Of a stretch of DNA of 64,000 nt, positions 27,852 to 37,373 are shown one piece after another. Where the stretch lies: positions 1-64,000 of the forward strand of contig WGMA01000002.1 of assembly GCA_016125285.1 (NCBI GenBank), read 5' to 3'. Made by a program: the position numbers and the translations under genes. The first letter of the stretch is position 1, and every line of letters begins with the position of its first letter. The notes beneath the pieces were generated by a model that did not search any database, was not told the origin of the DNA, and saw nothing but the letters and a program-made list of their open reading frames with translations. Source of the stretch: Phycisphaera sp. Lineage in GTDB: Bacteria > Planctomycetota > Phycisphaerae > Phycisphaerales > Zrk34.

Positions 27852-28961
27852 TCAGTCTGCGGGCTTCAACGCCGCGGCGAGCCCCGCCAGCAGCGTGCGG
27901 TTATCCGCCTGCAAGTACTGGAACCGGGCGCCCATGCGGTGGAACGTCTTGCACCATCGCAGGTAGTACGCCGGGTGGTCCTTCGGCGGTTCGCCTTTCT
28001 TCTTCGCCCAGTCCCAGCCGCCGTCGTCGGCGATGTCGACGACGGTGATGTGGTGGTCCTTGATGAACGGCAGGCCCTGATGCTCGCGGAGGTTGTTGGC
28101 GACGCTGAAGGCCTTTTCAAAGACCTGCGGACTCATCACCGCCGAGCCGACCGACAGGTAGACGCCGCCGGTCAGGTTCATCACGCTGCGTGCGAAGACC
28201 TGAAAATCGATGCCCGCGGCCCGGCCGATCGCCGCGCCGTGAAACATCGGGTGGCAGTTGAAGATGTCGTAGCCGATGCCGGGGTGCACCGTCAGCGGGA
28301 CGCCCTGTTCGAAGGCGTTCTGCGTGACGGAATACTTGCCCCATTGCGAATCGAACTTGAGCTTGAGCGGCGGCTCGTGGTCGAGGATAAACCGCAGCAT
28401 GTCGGCTCGTGCGGCGGTGAGCGGGTGGTCGGGCTGCTCGCGGATCATGGCAGTCAGCGTGTCGGGGTCGGGCAGCGTGCAGCCGCCGCGCGACATAAGA
28501 CTTCCGATGGATTCGCCGAAGCCGAGGCCGTCGAGCCCGCCGGCGAGAAGGGCGGTGTTGATGAATCGGCCGGTCTCGTCCCACGTGCCGAATCGTCCGG
28601 TGGGGGCGTTGTCGCGCACGGACTCGCTGGATCTGCCCATCCAAGCGAACTCGAGGTCGTGGATGATGCCGGCGCCCTGAGTGGCGAGGTGTGTGATCCA
28701 ACCGGAGCGCACCAAGGCGTTGACGAGTGGGGCGCAGCCGTTTTTGACGAGGTGTGCGCCGTAGGCCATCATGACCGCGCCACCGTGCGCCCGTGCCTTG
28801 CGGACGGCGTCGGCGATGGCGGCGACGGGTTCGGCGAGCTTGCCGAGTTTCGGGGGGTGAGACTCGAGCTCCGCGGCGGCCTGCTCGATGTCGATATAGC
28901 TGGTGCGCTGCTGAACGGGAAGGACGCGGACCTGCCTGATATTGGCTTTTTCGTAGGGCAT
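27852..28961 (-). CDS. Conserved protein of unknown function (deoxyhypusine-synthase-like?)
   Basis: A 369-aa protein from the ATG at 28961 (MPYEKANIRQ); the 22 further upstream codons look non-coding. Visible blocks are GGAVMMAYGAHLVKNG, THLATQGAGIIHDLEFA, GRFGTWDETGRF and VPLTVHPGIGYDIFNCHP, which look like a nucleotide-binding alpha/beta fold. I recall similar proteins in planctomycetes and other bacteria that are sometimes grouped with deoxyhypusine synthase-like proteins. The resemblance is weak and I do not assign a reaction. No signal peptide or membrane segment is visible. It lies between metK and the tuf promoter region and probably has its own promoter. Confidence 0.6.
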   Translation of the reverse strand: MPYEKANIRQVRVLPVQQRTSYIDIEQAAAELESHPPKLGKLAEPVAAIADAVRKARAHGGAVMMAYGAHLVKNGCAPLVNALVRSGWITHLATQGAGIIHDLEFAWMGRSSESVRDNAPTGRFGTWDETGRFINTALLAGGLDGLGFGESIGSLMSRGGCTLPDPDTLTAMIREQPDHPLTAARADMLRFILDHEPPLKLKFDSQWGKYSVTQNAFEQGVPLTVHPGIGYDIFNCHPMFHGAAIGRAAGIDFQVFARSVMNLTGGVYLSVGSAVMSPQVFEKAFSVANNLREHQGLPFIKDHHITVVDIADDGGWDWAKKKGEPPKDHPAYYLRWCKTFHRMGARFQYLQADNRTLLAGLAAALKPAD

Positions 28962-29014
28962 ACGACACAGCGTATCGACATCGGCGCGTCGGCGTAAGTG
29001 CGGCTTAAGCGGAG

Positions 29015-29043
29015 TTGACAGCCCCAAATAGGATGCCTATTGT
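29015..29043 (+). promoter_or_regulatory. Upstream promoter of the tRNA-Thr/tuf unit
   Basis: TTGACA (29015-29020), 17-nt spacer, TATTGT (29038-29043). The -35 is a perfect consensus. It is the first of two tandem promoters in front of the translation genes. Confidence 0.55.
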
Positions 29044-29062
29044 ACGCACACTACTGCGCGGG

Positions 29063-29090
29063 TTGACAGTGGGCGTGATACCGGTGTAAT
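29063..29090 (+). promoter_or_regulatory. Second promoter of the tRNA-Thr/tuf unit
   Basis: TTGACA (29063-29068), 16-nt spacer, TGTAAT (29085-29090), about 48 nt downstream of the first promoter. Tandem strong promoters fit a highly expressed tRNA/EF-Tu operon. Confidence 0.65.
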
Positions 29091-29175
29091 CACCGCTATC
29101 GCGTCCCTTGTTTTATTAGGCCCGCACAGTTACATTGATGTGCTTGGCGCGGTGAGCCGGGCCTGCACAGAGGTT

Positions 29176-29247
29176 GCCGCCGTAGCTCAGTGGTAGAGCA
29201 CACCCTTGGTAAGGGTGAGGTCGTGGGTTCAAGCCCCATCGGCGGCT
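29176..29247 (+). tRNA. tRNA-Thr (anticodon GGT)
   Basis: A full cloverleaf is visible. The acceptor GCCGCCG pairs with CGGCGGC, and the D-arm is GCTC..GAGC. The anticodon stem CACCC/GGGTG encloses the loop TTGGTAA (GGT anticodon), and the T-arm GTGGG TTCAAGC CCCAT is present. The CCA end is not encoded. It precedes tuf, as in many bacteria; the 195 nt between them hold no gene that I can support. Confidence 0.95.
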
Positions 29248-29442
29248 GTCACTGCCGGCTGATGGTTGGACCGGCGAGCCTCGTCATCATGGCGAGCGAA
29301 AAGAACGAAACAGTGGCCCGTCCGCGGTGGACGGGTTGAACGATAGAGCGATTGCACAGAGGTAACAGACCCGCGTCAATACAGGACTCGTCGAGCAACA
29401 TCAGGCCGGCGAATCCAGATGACCCGTACGGAGGTTTAGCTG

Positions 29443-30648
<1,206 letters not shown>

Positions 30649-30726
30649 TTTTGAATTCACCGAGGCCCGTCCGGGGCCGGGATGAACGCCCGGCCCCGCG
30701 CGGCCCGATATCGTAGAGAGCAAACG

Positions 30727-30906
30727 ATGGCCAAGAAGAATCAGGCCGTTGAGCAGGTTTGGCTTCAGTGCACCGAGTGCGGCGAGTTGAACTACCGCAC
30801 GCCGGTTAACGTCCGTGGCGGTATGCCCGAAAAGCTCAAGACGGGCTTGAAGAAATACTGTCCGCGGTCGCGCAGCCACACGGTGCATAAGATCAAGCGC
30901 AAGTAA
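30727..30906 (+). CDS. rpmG: 50S ribosomal protein L33
   Basis: A 59-aa protein from the ATG at 30727 (MAKKNQAVEQVW); the frame opens earlier, but the first 15 codons are not part of the family. The first zinc knuckle is CTEC (Cys15, Cys18). The second, normally CPxC, reads CPRS (Cys45, Ser48), so the fourth Cys is lost. It lies between tuf and tRNA-Trp in the conserved order. The middle is slightly longer than standard L33. Confidence 0.93.
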   Translation: MAKKNQAVEQVWLQCTECGELNYRTPVNVRGGMPEKLKTGLKKYCPRSRSHTVHKIKRK

Positions 30907-30930
30907 CGCGGTTCCTTGCGAACCGCGCGT

Positions 30931-31003
<73 letters not shown>

Positions 31004-31147
31004 GATCCACGCGGCGGCGGCTCCGATGAGCTGTCCGATCTGGCGTGCAACGGTGTGGCGAGAGGGGACCTGCCACGAACCGCCGTCACGGTTCCCTCAC
31101 GCCGACCGCCTCCCGTTCCCCGACGAGAAGTAAGGACGGCACGGGTC

Positions 31148-31843
31148 ATGAACATGAACTGGAAAATGTACAAACCGGGACAGGGCTACTACACCCGCAT
31201 GGCGAGCTTCATCGCCGGCGCGGTGCTGCTGCTCGGCTTGATCAACTGGTTCTGGGTCAAGATCGGCGCGTCCGACATGGCCGTCACCCACGACATGACC
31301 GCGACGGTCATGGTGCAGGCCGCCGAGGGGCAGGACACGCTGCAGACGCTTGGCATCTTCGAGGCGCAGAACGTCGCGGGCGATCGCGACAAGGCCCCGC
31401 AGCTGCGGCTGAAGATCGGCACGGGCTCGCCGATGGAGTCGGCAGGCGTGGCGACCGGCGACGTGCTGACCGCCGTCGACGGCAAGCCGCCGGAGGTCGC
31501 GCTCGAAACGCAGCTGCACGCCCTCGCGGGCAAGTCGGTCACGCTGACCTACTTCCGCAAGCAATCCACCGCATTGTATTTCCAGGCCGGGGTGGCGATC
31601 GTGCTGATCGCCGTGTTCGGCACGCTGGTTTTCCAACTCACCGCCGTCAAGCCGCGAACCTGTGACTTCATGATCGCCACCGAGGGCGAGATGAAGAAGG
31701 TGAACTGGCCGACGCGCAAGGAGATCATCGGGTCCACCTGGATCGTGATCTGCTGCGTGTTCCTGATCGCGCTGGTGCTGTGGTTGGCCGACCTGCTGTT
31801 TGCCGCGATCTTCACCCAGATCGGCATCCTGGACCTCAAATAA
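31148..31843 (+). CDS. secE: Preprotein translocase subunit SecE with inserted PDZ-like domain
   Basis: A 231-aa protein from the ATG at 31148 (MNMNWKMYKPGQGYY). The C-terminal third is typical SecE: the amphipathic helix EGEMKKVNWPTRKEI followed by a membrane helix through about residue 225. Two more membrane helices lie at about 18-38 and 145-168. Between these, about 100 residues contain a PDZ-like signature, LKIGTGSPMESAGVATGDVLTAVDGKPP. If the topology follows three-helix E. coli SecE, this loop is periplasmic. Ordinary SecE is 60-130 aa. Identity is supported by the tRNA-Trp/secE/nusG order. The role of the extra domain is unknown; binding to translocating chains or an envelope partner is conceivable. 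Confidence 0.93.
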   Translation: MNMNWKMYKPGQGYYTRMASFIAGAVLLLGLINWFWVKIGASDMAVTHDMTATVMVQAAEGQDTLQTLGIFEAQNVAGDRDKAPQLRLKIGTGSPMESAGVATGDVLTAVDGKPPEVALETQLHALAGKSVTLTYFRKQSTALYFQAGVAIVLIAVFGTLVFQLTAVKPRTCDFMIATEGEMKKVNWPTRKEIIGSTWIVICCVFLIALVLWLADLLFAAIFTQIGILDLK

Positions 31844-31877
31844 TCACGACACGCCGCCTACACGCGGAGCTTATCCG

Positions 31878-32585
31878 ATGGCCGAGGCCGAACCGAAAGA
31901 AACCGAAACCGAAAACGTCGACGCTCCGACGGAGACCGAGGCCGAGGCTGCCGGCGACGACGGCGGTGCGCCGCCCGTCACGACCGACCTCGAAGGCGGC
32001 ATCCCCGAAGACGAGCCGATGTTCACGCCCGGCATGGACTGGTTCGTGCTCCGCGTCGCTTCCAACAAGGAAGACTCGGTCAAGGAAACGCTGCTCCGCA
32101 AGATCAAGATTGAAGGTCTGACGGACCGCGTCAACCGCATCCTCGTGCCGACCGAAAAGATCAAGACCATCAAGGCCGGCAAGCAGAAGGTCACCGAGCG
32201 CAAGCTCTACCCCGGCTACGTGTTCGTCGAGATGAAGCTCGAGGACGACGGCCGCATCCCGCAGGACGTGTTCTTCCTGATCAAGGAGACCACGGGCGTG
32301 GGTGACTTCATCGGCACCGCCGGTCGCCCCGCGCCGATGCAGCCGCACGAAGTCGAGAAGATGATCCAGGCGTCGAAAAAGCCCGAGGAAGAGCCGAGCT
32401 ACAAGCTCGAGTTCACGCCGGGCGACAACGTCAAGATCAAGGAAGGCCCGTTCGAGAACATGGACGGCACGGTCGACAAGCTGCTGCCCGAGCAGGGCAA
32501 GGTGATCGTCGTCGTGACCATTTTCGGCCGCGCCACGCCGGTCGAGATGGAATACTGGCAGATCGAAAAGGCCGAAGAACAGTAA
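31878..32585 (+). CDS. nusG: Transcription termination/antitermination protein NusG
   Basis: A 235-aa protein from the ATG at 31878. The first 50 residues are an acidic Glu/Thr-rich extension. The NGN domain (WFVLRVASNKEDSVKETLLRKI, about residues 54-75) and the C-terminal KOW domain (FTPGDNVKIKEGPFENMDGTVDKL, about residues 178-201) follow. It couples RNA polymerase to Rho and the ribosome. It lies 34 nt after secE. Unusually, rplK/rplA do not follow; a coiled-coil membrane protein gene with its own promoter comes next. Confidence 0.96.
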   Translation: MAEAEPKETETENVDAPTETEAEAAGDDGGAPPVTTDLEGGIPEDEPMFTPGMDWFVLRVASNKEDSVKETLLRKIKIEGLTDRVNRILVPTEKIKTIKAGKQKVTERKLYPGYVFVEMKLEDDGRIPQDVFFLIKETTGVGDFIGTAGRPAPMQPHEVEKMIQASKKPEEEPSYKLEFTPGDNVKIKEGPFENMDGTVDKLLPEQGKVIVVVTIFGRATPVEMEYWQIEKAEEQ

Positions 32586-32643
32586 ATCGGGGCTCGGGGT
32601 GCGATACGAGGCGAACATTTCGCCGATTCATTCGCCATGTCGC

Positions 32644-32671
32644 TTGACGCAAGTCCCTTTCAGAGTAAGAT
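32644..32671 (+). promoter_or_regulatory. Predicted promoter of the coiled-coil/BRCT-like gene
   Basis: TTGACG (32644-32649), 16-nt spacer, TAAGAT (32666-32671), about 90 nt before a gene with a strong AAGGAGG ribosome-binding site. Confidence 0.45.
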
Positions 32672-32760
32672 TATAAGAGGATCGGCCCCGGGGTCGTTCC
32701 GACCATCCAATCGCCCCGCAAGGTAACCCTGCGATTTCGATCGCTAAGGAGGCTTGACGT

Positions 32761-34200
32761 ATGGCAGGCAGAGGCAATACCGGGCTCACGATGTTCCTCA
32801 TTTTCATGGTGATCCTGTTCTTCGTCGGGACGGGCCTCGCGATCATGTTCTACTCGCAACTCGAGGAAGAGCGCAAGGCGACCACCGACCTCAAGTACGA
32901 GTACGACCTGATCGTCCGTGAGAACGAGCGCAACCTCCCCGAGGTTCAGCGCCTCAAGCGCCTCGCGGACATCGACAAGTCCACCTCCGTGTTCTCCCTG
33001 CTGACCGCCGACGACGCCAAGCTCAAGAGCTGGATCAACGGCAAGGAAAACATGACGATGGAAGAGGCGGCGCAGGCCCTGACCAACGCCGGCGTGAACG
33101 TCGGCGAAGGCGAGCGCGTCGTGACCGTCATCAGCACCGCCAAGGGCGAAGCGGACACCGCCAAGGCGCAGTCCGAAGTGCTCAAGCAGCAGATCGCCGA
33201 GCGTCAGAAGGAGCTCGACGCGCTGTCGCAGAAGTACTCGACGCTGCAGGGCGAGCACCAGCAGCGCATGCAGACGCTGACCACCGAGATCGCCAAGCTC
33301 AAGACCGACTACGAGGCGTACCAGCAGAGCGTCGAGAAGCAGCAGGGCGACGTGGCCGGCACGCTCAAGCAGCGCACCGAGGAACTCACCGCCGAGGTCG
33401 GCAAGCGTGAGGAATCCATCCGCGCCCTCGAGAACGAAGTCAGCCAGCTGAACGTCCGCATCAAGAAGCTGCAGCGTGACCTCCGCAAGGACAGCCTCCA
33501 GGCCCCCGACCTGACCCGCGAGGGCGACGGCAAGATCATCTCCGTCAATCCCGACGATCGCCTGGTCTACATCAACCTCGGCCGCCGCGACCACATGGTG
33601 CTCGGCATGACGTTCGAGGTGTTCGAGCCGCTCACCGGCGTGAAGGTCACCAGCGAGGGCGACCAGCTCGAGCGTGGCAAGGCGAGCATCGAAGTCGTCG
33701 GCATCGACGAGACCTCGTCGGCCTGCCGCGTCGTCCGTTCCAGCCTCTCGGCGTCGGTCCTCTCCGGCGACCTCGTGGCTAACCTCGTCTACGACAAGAG
33801 CCGCACCTACAAGTTCTACCTGTTCGGCGAGTTCGACCTCGACAACGACGGCGTCGCGACCCTGTCCGACCAGGACCAGGTCGCCAGCCTCATCCGCAAG
33901 TGGGGCGGCGAGATCGTCGAGCCCCGCAAGCGTCAGCAGCGCCTCGCCGCACTCGTCGGCCCCGAGCAGGCCGCTCAGACCGTCCTGCCCCTCGACACCG
34001 ACTTCCTCGTCATCGGCCAGGAGCCCGAGATCCCGGACACCGGCGGCCCGACCGACGACCCGGCCGTCATCCGCGAGCGTATCCAGGCCAAGAAGAAGTG
34101 GGACGAGTACATCAAGCTCGTCAACGAGGCCCGCGCCCTGTCGATCCCGATCATCAACCAGCACCGCTTCCTCGCCCTCGTCGGCTACTACCAGCGGTAA
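32761..34200 (+). CDS. Membrane-anchored coiled-coil protein with BRCT-like C-terminal domain
   Basis: A 479-aa protein with a strong AAGGAGG upstream. One membrane helix (about residues 9-31) is followed by a long coiled coil (about 35-235, Glu/Gln/Lys-rich with Leu heptads). A small beta domain comes next (DGKIISVNPDDRLVYINLGRRD, about residues 256-277). A C-terminal region (about 350-425) resembles a BRCT fold: KFYLFGEFD, ASLIRKWGGEIVE, and later LDTDFLVIGQEP. BRCT domains normally bind phosphoproteins or DNA ends in the cytoplasm, which would put the N-terminus in the membrane and the rest inside. I do not recognise the family by name; similar proteins seem planctomycete-specific. A strong terminator follows at 34230. 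Confidence 0.7.
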   Translation: MAGRGNTGLTMFLIFMVILFFVGTGLAIMFYSQLEEERKATTDLKYEYDLIVRENERNLPEVQRLKRLADIDKSTSVFSLLTADDAKLKSWINGKENMTMEEAAQALTNAGVNVGEGERVVTVISTAKGEADTAKAQSEVLKQQIAERQKELDALSQKYSTLQGEHQQRMQTLTTEIAKLKTDYEAYQQSVEKQQGDVAGTLKQRTEELTAEVGKREESIRALENEVSQLNVRIKKLQRDLRKDSLQAPDLTREGDGKIISVNPDDRLVYINLGRRDHMVLGMTFEVFEPLTGVKVTSEGDQLERGKASIEVVGIDETSSACRVVRSSLSASVLSGDLVANLVYDKSRTYKFYLFGEFDLDNDGVATLSDQDQVASLIRKWGGEIVEPRKRQQRLAALVGPEQAAQTVLPLDTDFLVIGQEPEIPDTGGPTDDPAVIRERIQAKKKWDEYIKLVNEARALSIPIINQHRFLALVGYYQR

Positions 34201-34229
34201 ACCGATCGGCTCGAAATCCTGATCCCTCC

Positions 34230-34260
34230 AACCGGTCGCACACGCGGCCGGTTTTTCTTT
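34230..34260 (+). terminator. Rho-independent terminator
   Basis: A 10-bp stem AACCGGTCGC/GCGGCCGGTT (one G-T pair) with loop ACAC, followed by the T-rich tract GTTTTTCTTT, 30 nt after the stop of the coiled-coil gene. Confidence 0.85.
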
Positions 34261-34318
34261 GCAACACGCGCACGCGATCGCCTTGCGTGACGCGGCGTGA
34301 ATCCCGACACTGCGACCC

Positions 34319-35332
34319 ATGGCCAAGGTGCAGCCAGCATGGATGAACTGGACGCAGTACGCGGGGCTGCGCGCCGCCGTCGCGGGCATGCAGATGTTCT
34401 CCGTGCGCACCAACCTCGCCTACGCCTCCGCCGCGGGCGACTGGATGTACCGCATCGACAAACGCCACCGCGACCGCGCCCGAGCCAACATCCAGCGATC
34501 CCTGCCCGAGCTACCTGACGATCGCGTCGAGCAGATCACGCGCGGCTCGATGCAGCACCTGCTGCAACTCGCCGTCGAGGTCATGTTCACCACGCGACTG
34601 CTTGAGATGGACACATGGGCCGAGCACCTCGACCTCGTCAATCTCGACGAGGGCCTCGACCTGATCATTTCCGATCGCCCCGTGCTGTTCGTCACGCCGC
34701 ACTTCGGCAACTGGGAGGTGCTCGGCTACTCGATGGCGCTGCTCGGCGCCGACATGGCCGCGGTCGCACGACCCATCGACAACCCGCTCGTCAACGACTG
34801 GCTGCTCGGCGTCCGCCAGAACAAGGGACTGAACATCCTTACGAAGTGGGGCGCGACCGACGTGATGGTCGACATCATGGAACGCGGCGGCTCGGTCGGC
34901 TTCATCGGCGACCAGAACGCCGGCGACAAGGGCATGTTCGTCCCGTACTTCAACCGCCTCGCCTCCGCGTACAAATCGATCGGCCTGCTCGCCATCCGCT
35001 TCAACGCACCGGTGATCTGCGGCTACGGCCGGCGCATCACCAACGACTTCAACTTCGAGATCGGCATCACCGACGTCATCCGCCCCGAGGACTGGAACGC
35101 TCAGCCCGACCCGCTGTACTACCTCACGGCCCGCTACAGCCTCGCCCTCGAAAGGATCGTCCGCCAGTCGCCCGAGCAGTACCTGTGGATCCACCGCCGC
35201 TGGAAAAGCCGCCCGAAATTCGAGCGTGAAGGCAAGCCGATGCCCGCGTCCCTGCAGCGGCAGCTCGAGGCTCTGCCTTGGATGACCGACGAGCTGATGG
35301 CCGAGCTGCGCAAACCCGTCCCGCTGGATTGA
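34319..35332 (+). CDS. Lysophospholipid/lipid A acyltransferase, LpxL/HtrB family
   Basis: A 337-aa protein with the family active-site motif HFGNWE (about residues 128-133, His and Glu as catalytic pair). It also has GDQNAGDKGMFVPYFNR (about residues 199-215) and QYLWIHRRWKSRP near the end, all hallmarks of LpxL-type acyltransferases that add a secondary acyl chain to lipid A from acyl-ACP at the inner membrane. The N-terminal membrane anchor is weak. The ATG at 34319 lies after the terminator at 34260, so it probably has its own promoter. It suggests that lipid A or a related glycolipid is made. The exact lipid acceptor is inferred from the family. Confidence 0.85.
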   Translation: MAKVQPAWMNWTQYAGLRAAVAGMQMFSVRTNLAYASAAGDWMYRIDKRHRDRARANIQRSLPELPDDRVEQITRGSMQHLLQLAVEVMFTTRLLEMDTWAEHLDLVNLDEGLDLIISDRPVLFVTPHFGNWEVLGYSMALLGADMAAVARPIDNPLVNDWLLGVRQNKGLNILTKWGATDVMVDIMERGGSVGFIGDQNAGDKGMFVPYFNRLASAYKSIGLLAIRFNAPVICGYGRRITNDFNFEIGITDVIRPEDWNAQPDPLYYLTARYSLALERIVRQSPEQYLWIHRRWKSRPKFEREGKPMPASLQRQLEALPWMTDELMAELRKPVPLD

Positions 35333-35443
35333 TTCACCCTTGACCGGATCGCGCAGAGTTGCAACAATGGTGCAGCCCACCGGTAAGTTATTTGTTAGAA
35401 GTGCTGCCCCTTTTAGCAGCTCTCCCTCCACGAGGCATGTGTT

Positions 35444-35851
35444 ATGAGTGACGATAAGCGTTTGAAGGACCGCCGTGTACTGATCGTTGACGACGATCCC
35501 GATGTGCTCGCGATTATCAAGCAGGCCCTTCAGTCCGAAGGCGCCCTGACGCAGTGCTGCTCCGACGGCAACACCGCGGTGCACATCTGTGAGACCGACC
35601 CGCCGAACCTGATGGTGCTCGACATGATGCTGCCCAAGCGGTCGGGCTTCCTCGTCCTCGAGCGTGTCAAGGCCAACGATCGCCCGCCGATCGTCATCAT
35701 GGTCACCGCCAACGAGGGCCGGCGTCACCAGGCCTACGCCGAGACGCTCGGCGTCGACGGCTACCTCCACAAGCCGCTCCGCCTCGAACGCCTCATCACC
35801 CTCGCTCAGGACCTGCTCGGCGAGAAGGCCGAGGCCGTCGAAGCCGACTGA
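35444..35851 (+). CDS. Single-domain response regulator (CheY-like receiver)
   Basis: A 135-aa protein that is only a receiver domain. The acidic pocket is VDDDPD (about residues 15-20), the phospho-acceptor Asp is in MVLDMMLPKRSG, the conserved Thr is in VTANEG, and the conserved Lys is in LHKPL. There is no output domain, and no histidine kinase gene is nearby, so partner and process are unknown. A strong bidirectional hairpin terminator follows. Confidence 0.92.
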   Translation: MSDDKRLKDRRVLIVDDDPDVLAIIKQALQSEGALTQCCSDGNTAVHICETDPPNLMVLDMMLPKRSGFLVLERVKANDRPPIVIMVTANEGRRHQAYAETLGVDGYLHKPLRLERLITLAQDLLGEKAEAVEAD

Positions 35852-35880
35852 CGCTCACGGCGACATGACGACTGAACCAC

Positions 35881-35906
35881 ACAACCCCCGCGCAAGCGGG
35901 GGTTGT
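35881..35906. terminator. Bidirectional terminator between the receiver gene and hslU
   Basis: A perfect 11-bp stem ACAACCCCCGC/GCGGGGGTTGT with the stable GCAA loop, between two convergent genes. U-runs are short on both sides. Confidence 0.75.
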
Positions 35907-35965
35907 TCATTGTGGGAAACGCTGTGCTGCTCTGTGTGACGTTCAGCGACGCCGCTCGCGGCGTG

Positions 35966-37351
35966 TCACAACACGAACTTACTCAGGTCCTCGTCCTCGG
36001 CGATCTCCGACAGGCACGTCCGCACGAGATCTTCGGTGATCGTCAGCGCCGTCTCGCCGCGCTCGACCATGTCGGGGGCGTCGAAGTTGATCTCGTCGAA
36101 CAGCTTCTCGACGATCGTCATCAGCCGGCGGGCGCCGATGTTTTCCATCCGCGTGTTGACGTCCGCGGCGATCTCGGCCATCGCGTCGATCGCGGCGTCG
36201 TCGAACGCAACCTCCAGGCCCTCGGTCTTCAGCAACGCCGTCTGCTGTTTGGTCAACGCGTTGTTGGGCTCGGTGAGGATGCGCACGAAGTCCGCCTTCG
36301 TCAGCGCGTCGAGCTCCACGCGGATCGGGAACCGGCCCTGCAGCTCCGGCATCAGGTCGCTGACCGACGCGCTGTGGAACGCGCCCGCGGCGATGAACAG
36401 GATGTGGTCGGTGTTGACGATGCCGTGACGCGTCGTCACCGCCGAGCCCTCAACAATCGGCAGCAGGTCGCGCTGCACGCCCTGGCGTGACACGTCGGGC
36501 GATCCGCTGCCGCCGCCGCGACCCGATCCACCCGAACCCGACGCAACCTTGTCGATCTCGTCGAGGAAGATGATACCGGACTGCTCGGTGCGGCGGATCG
36601 CTTCCTCGGTGAGCTTGTTGCGGTCGAGCAGCCGCTCGGTCTCCTGGTCGATCAGCACCTGGCGCGCGTCGCGCACCGACAGCCGGCGACGGGACGAACG
36701 ATCGGGAATCAGGTTCTCGAACATGTTCGCCATGTCCGGGTCCATCTGGTCCATGCCCATGTTCGAGAACATCTGCACCGGCACCGCTTTGCCCTGGATC
36801 GATATCTCGATTTCTTTATCGTCGAAGGCGCCGTCGCGGAGCTGCTCGCGCAGCCGCTGCCGCGTGCGCTCGCGACGCTCGACCGAGTCGCTCGACTCGA
36901 CGTACCCGCCCGCGGGCCGCGACACGTCGTCGGCGCTGCCGGGCAGCAGCAGGTCGAGCAGGCGGTCCTCCGCCGCGGCCTCGGCCTTCTCGCGCACCTT
37001 CTCGGCGTGCTCCGACCGCGTCAGCTTGATCGCCTGCTCCAGCAGGTCGCGCACCATCGACTCCACGTCGCGGCCGTGATACCCGACCTCCGTGAACTTC
37101 GACGCCTCGACCTTGATGAACGGCGCCGCGGTCAGCCCCGCGATCCGCCGCGCGATCTCCGTCTTACCGACGCCCGTCGGGCCGACCATGATGATGTTCT
37201 TGGGGTTGACTTCCTTCGCGAACTCCGCGTCGAGCTGCTGCCGACGCCAGCGGTTGCGGATCGCCACCGCGACGGCGCGCTTCGCGTCGTTCTGCCCGAT
37301 GATAAAGCGGTCGAGCTCCGCGACGATCTGTCTGGGGGTCATGTTGTCCAT
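35966..37351 (-). CDS. hslU: ATP-dependent protease ATPase subunit HslU
   Basis: A 461-aa AAA+ unfoldase. The start MDNMTPRQIVAELD at 37351 matches family N-termini; a second Met is 3 codons in. Walker A is GPTGVGKT (residues 57-64), Walker B is IIFLDEIDKVA, and the C-terminus ends in LSKFVL, close to the HslU tail that activates HslV. No hslV gene is next to it, although the two are usually adjacent. A TATGAT -10 lies 7 nt upstream of the ATG, so the mRNA may be leaderless, and the -35 region would fall within an inverted-repeat element. Confidence 0.95.
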   Translation of the reverse strand: MDNMTPRQIVAELDRFIIGQNDAKRAVAVAIRNRWRRQQLDAEFAKEVNPKNIIMVGPTGVGKTEIARRIAGLTAAPFIKVEASKFTEVGYHGRDVESMVRDLLEQAIKLTRSEHAEKVREKAEAAAEDRLLDLLLPGSADDVSRPAGGYVESSDSVERRERTRQRLREQLRDGAFDDKEIEISIQGKAVPVQMFSNMGMDQMDPDMANMFENLIPDRSSRRRLSVRDARQVLIDQETERLLDRNKLTEEAIRRTEQSGIIFLDEIDKVASGSGGSGRGGGSGSPDVSRQGVQRDLLPIVEGSAVTTRHGIVNTDHILFIAAGAFHSASVSDLMPELQGRFPIRVELDALTKADFVRILTEPNNALTKQQTALLKTEGLEVAFDDAAIDAMAEIAADVNTRMENIGARRLMTIVEKLFDEINFDAPDMVERGETALTITEDLVRTCLSEIAEDEDLSKFVL

Positions 37352-37358
37352 CCGGGCA

Positions 37359-37364
37359 ATCATA
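37359..37364 (-). promoter_or_regulatory. Predicted -10 element of hslU
   Basis: Minus-strand TATGAT (5 of 6 consensus bases) ends 7 nt before the ATG at 37351. No consensus -35 is visible; the position is occupied by the repeat described at 37374-37466. Confidence 0.4.
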
Positions 37365-37373
37365 ACAACTGAA

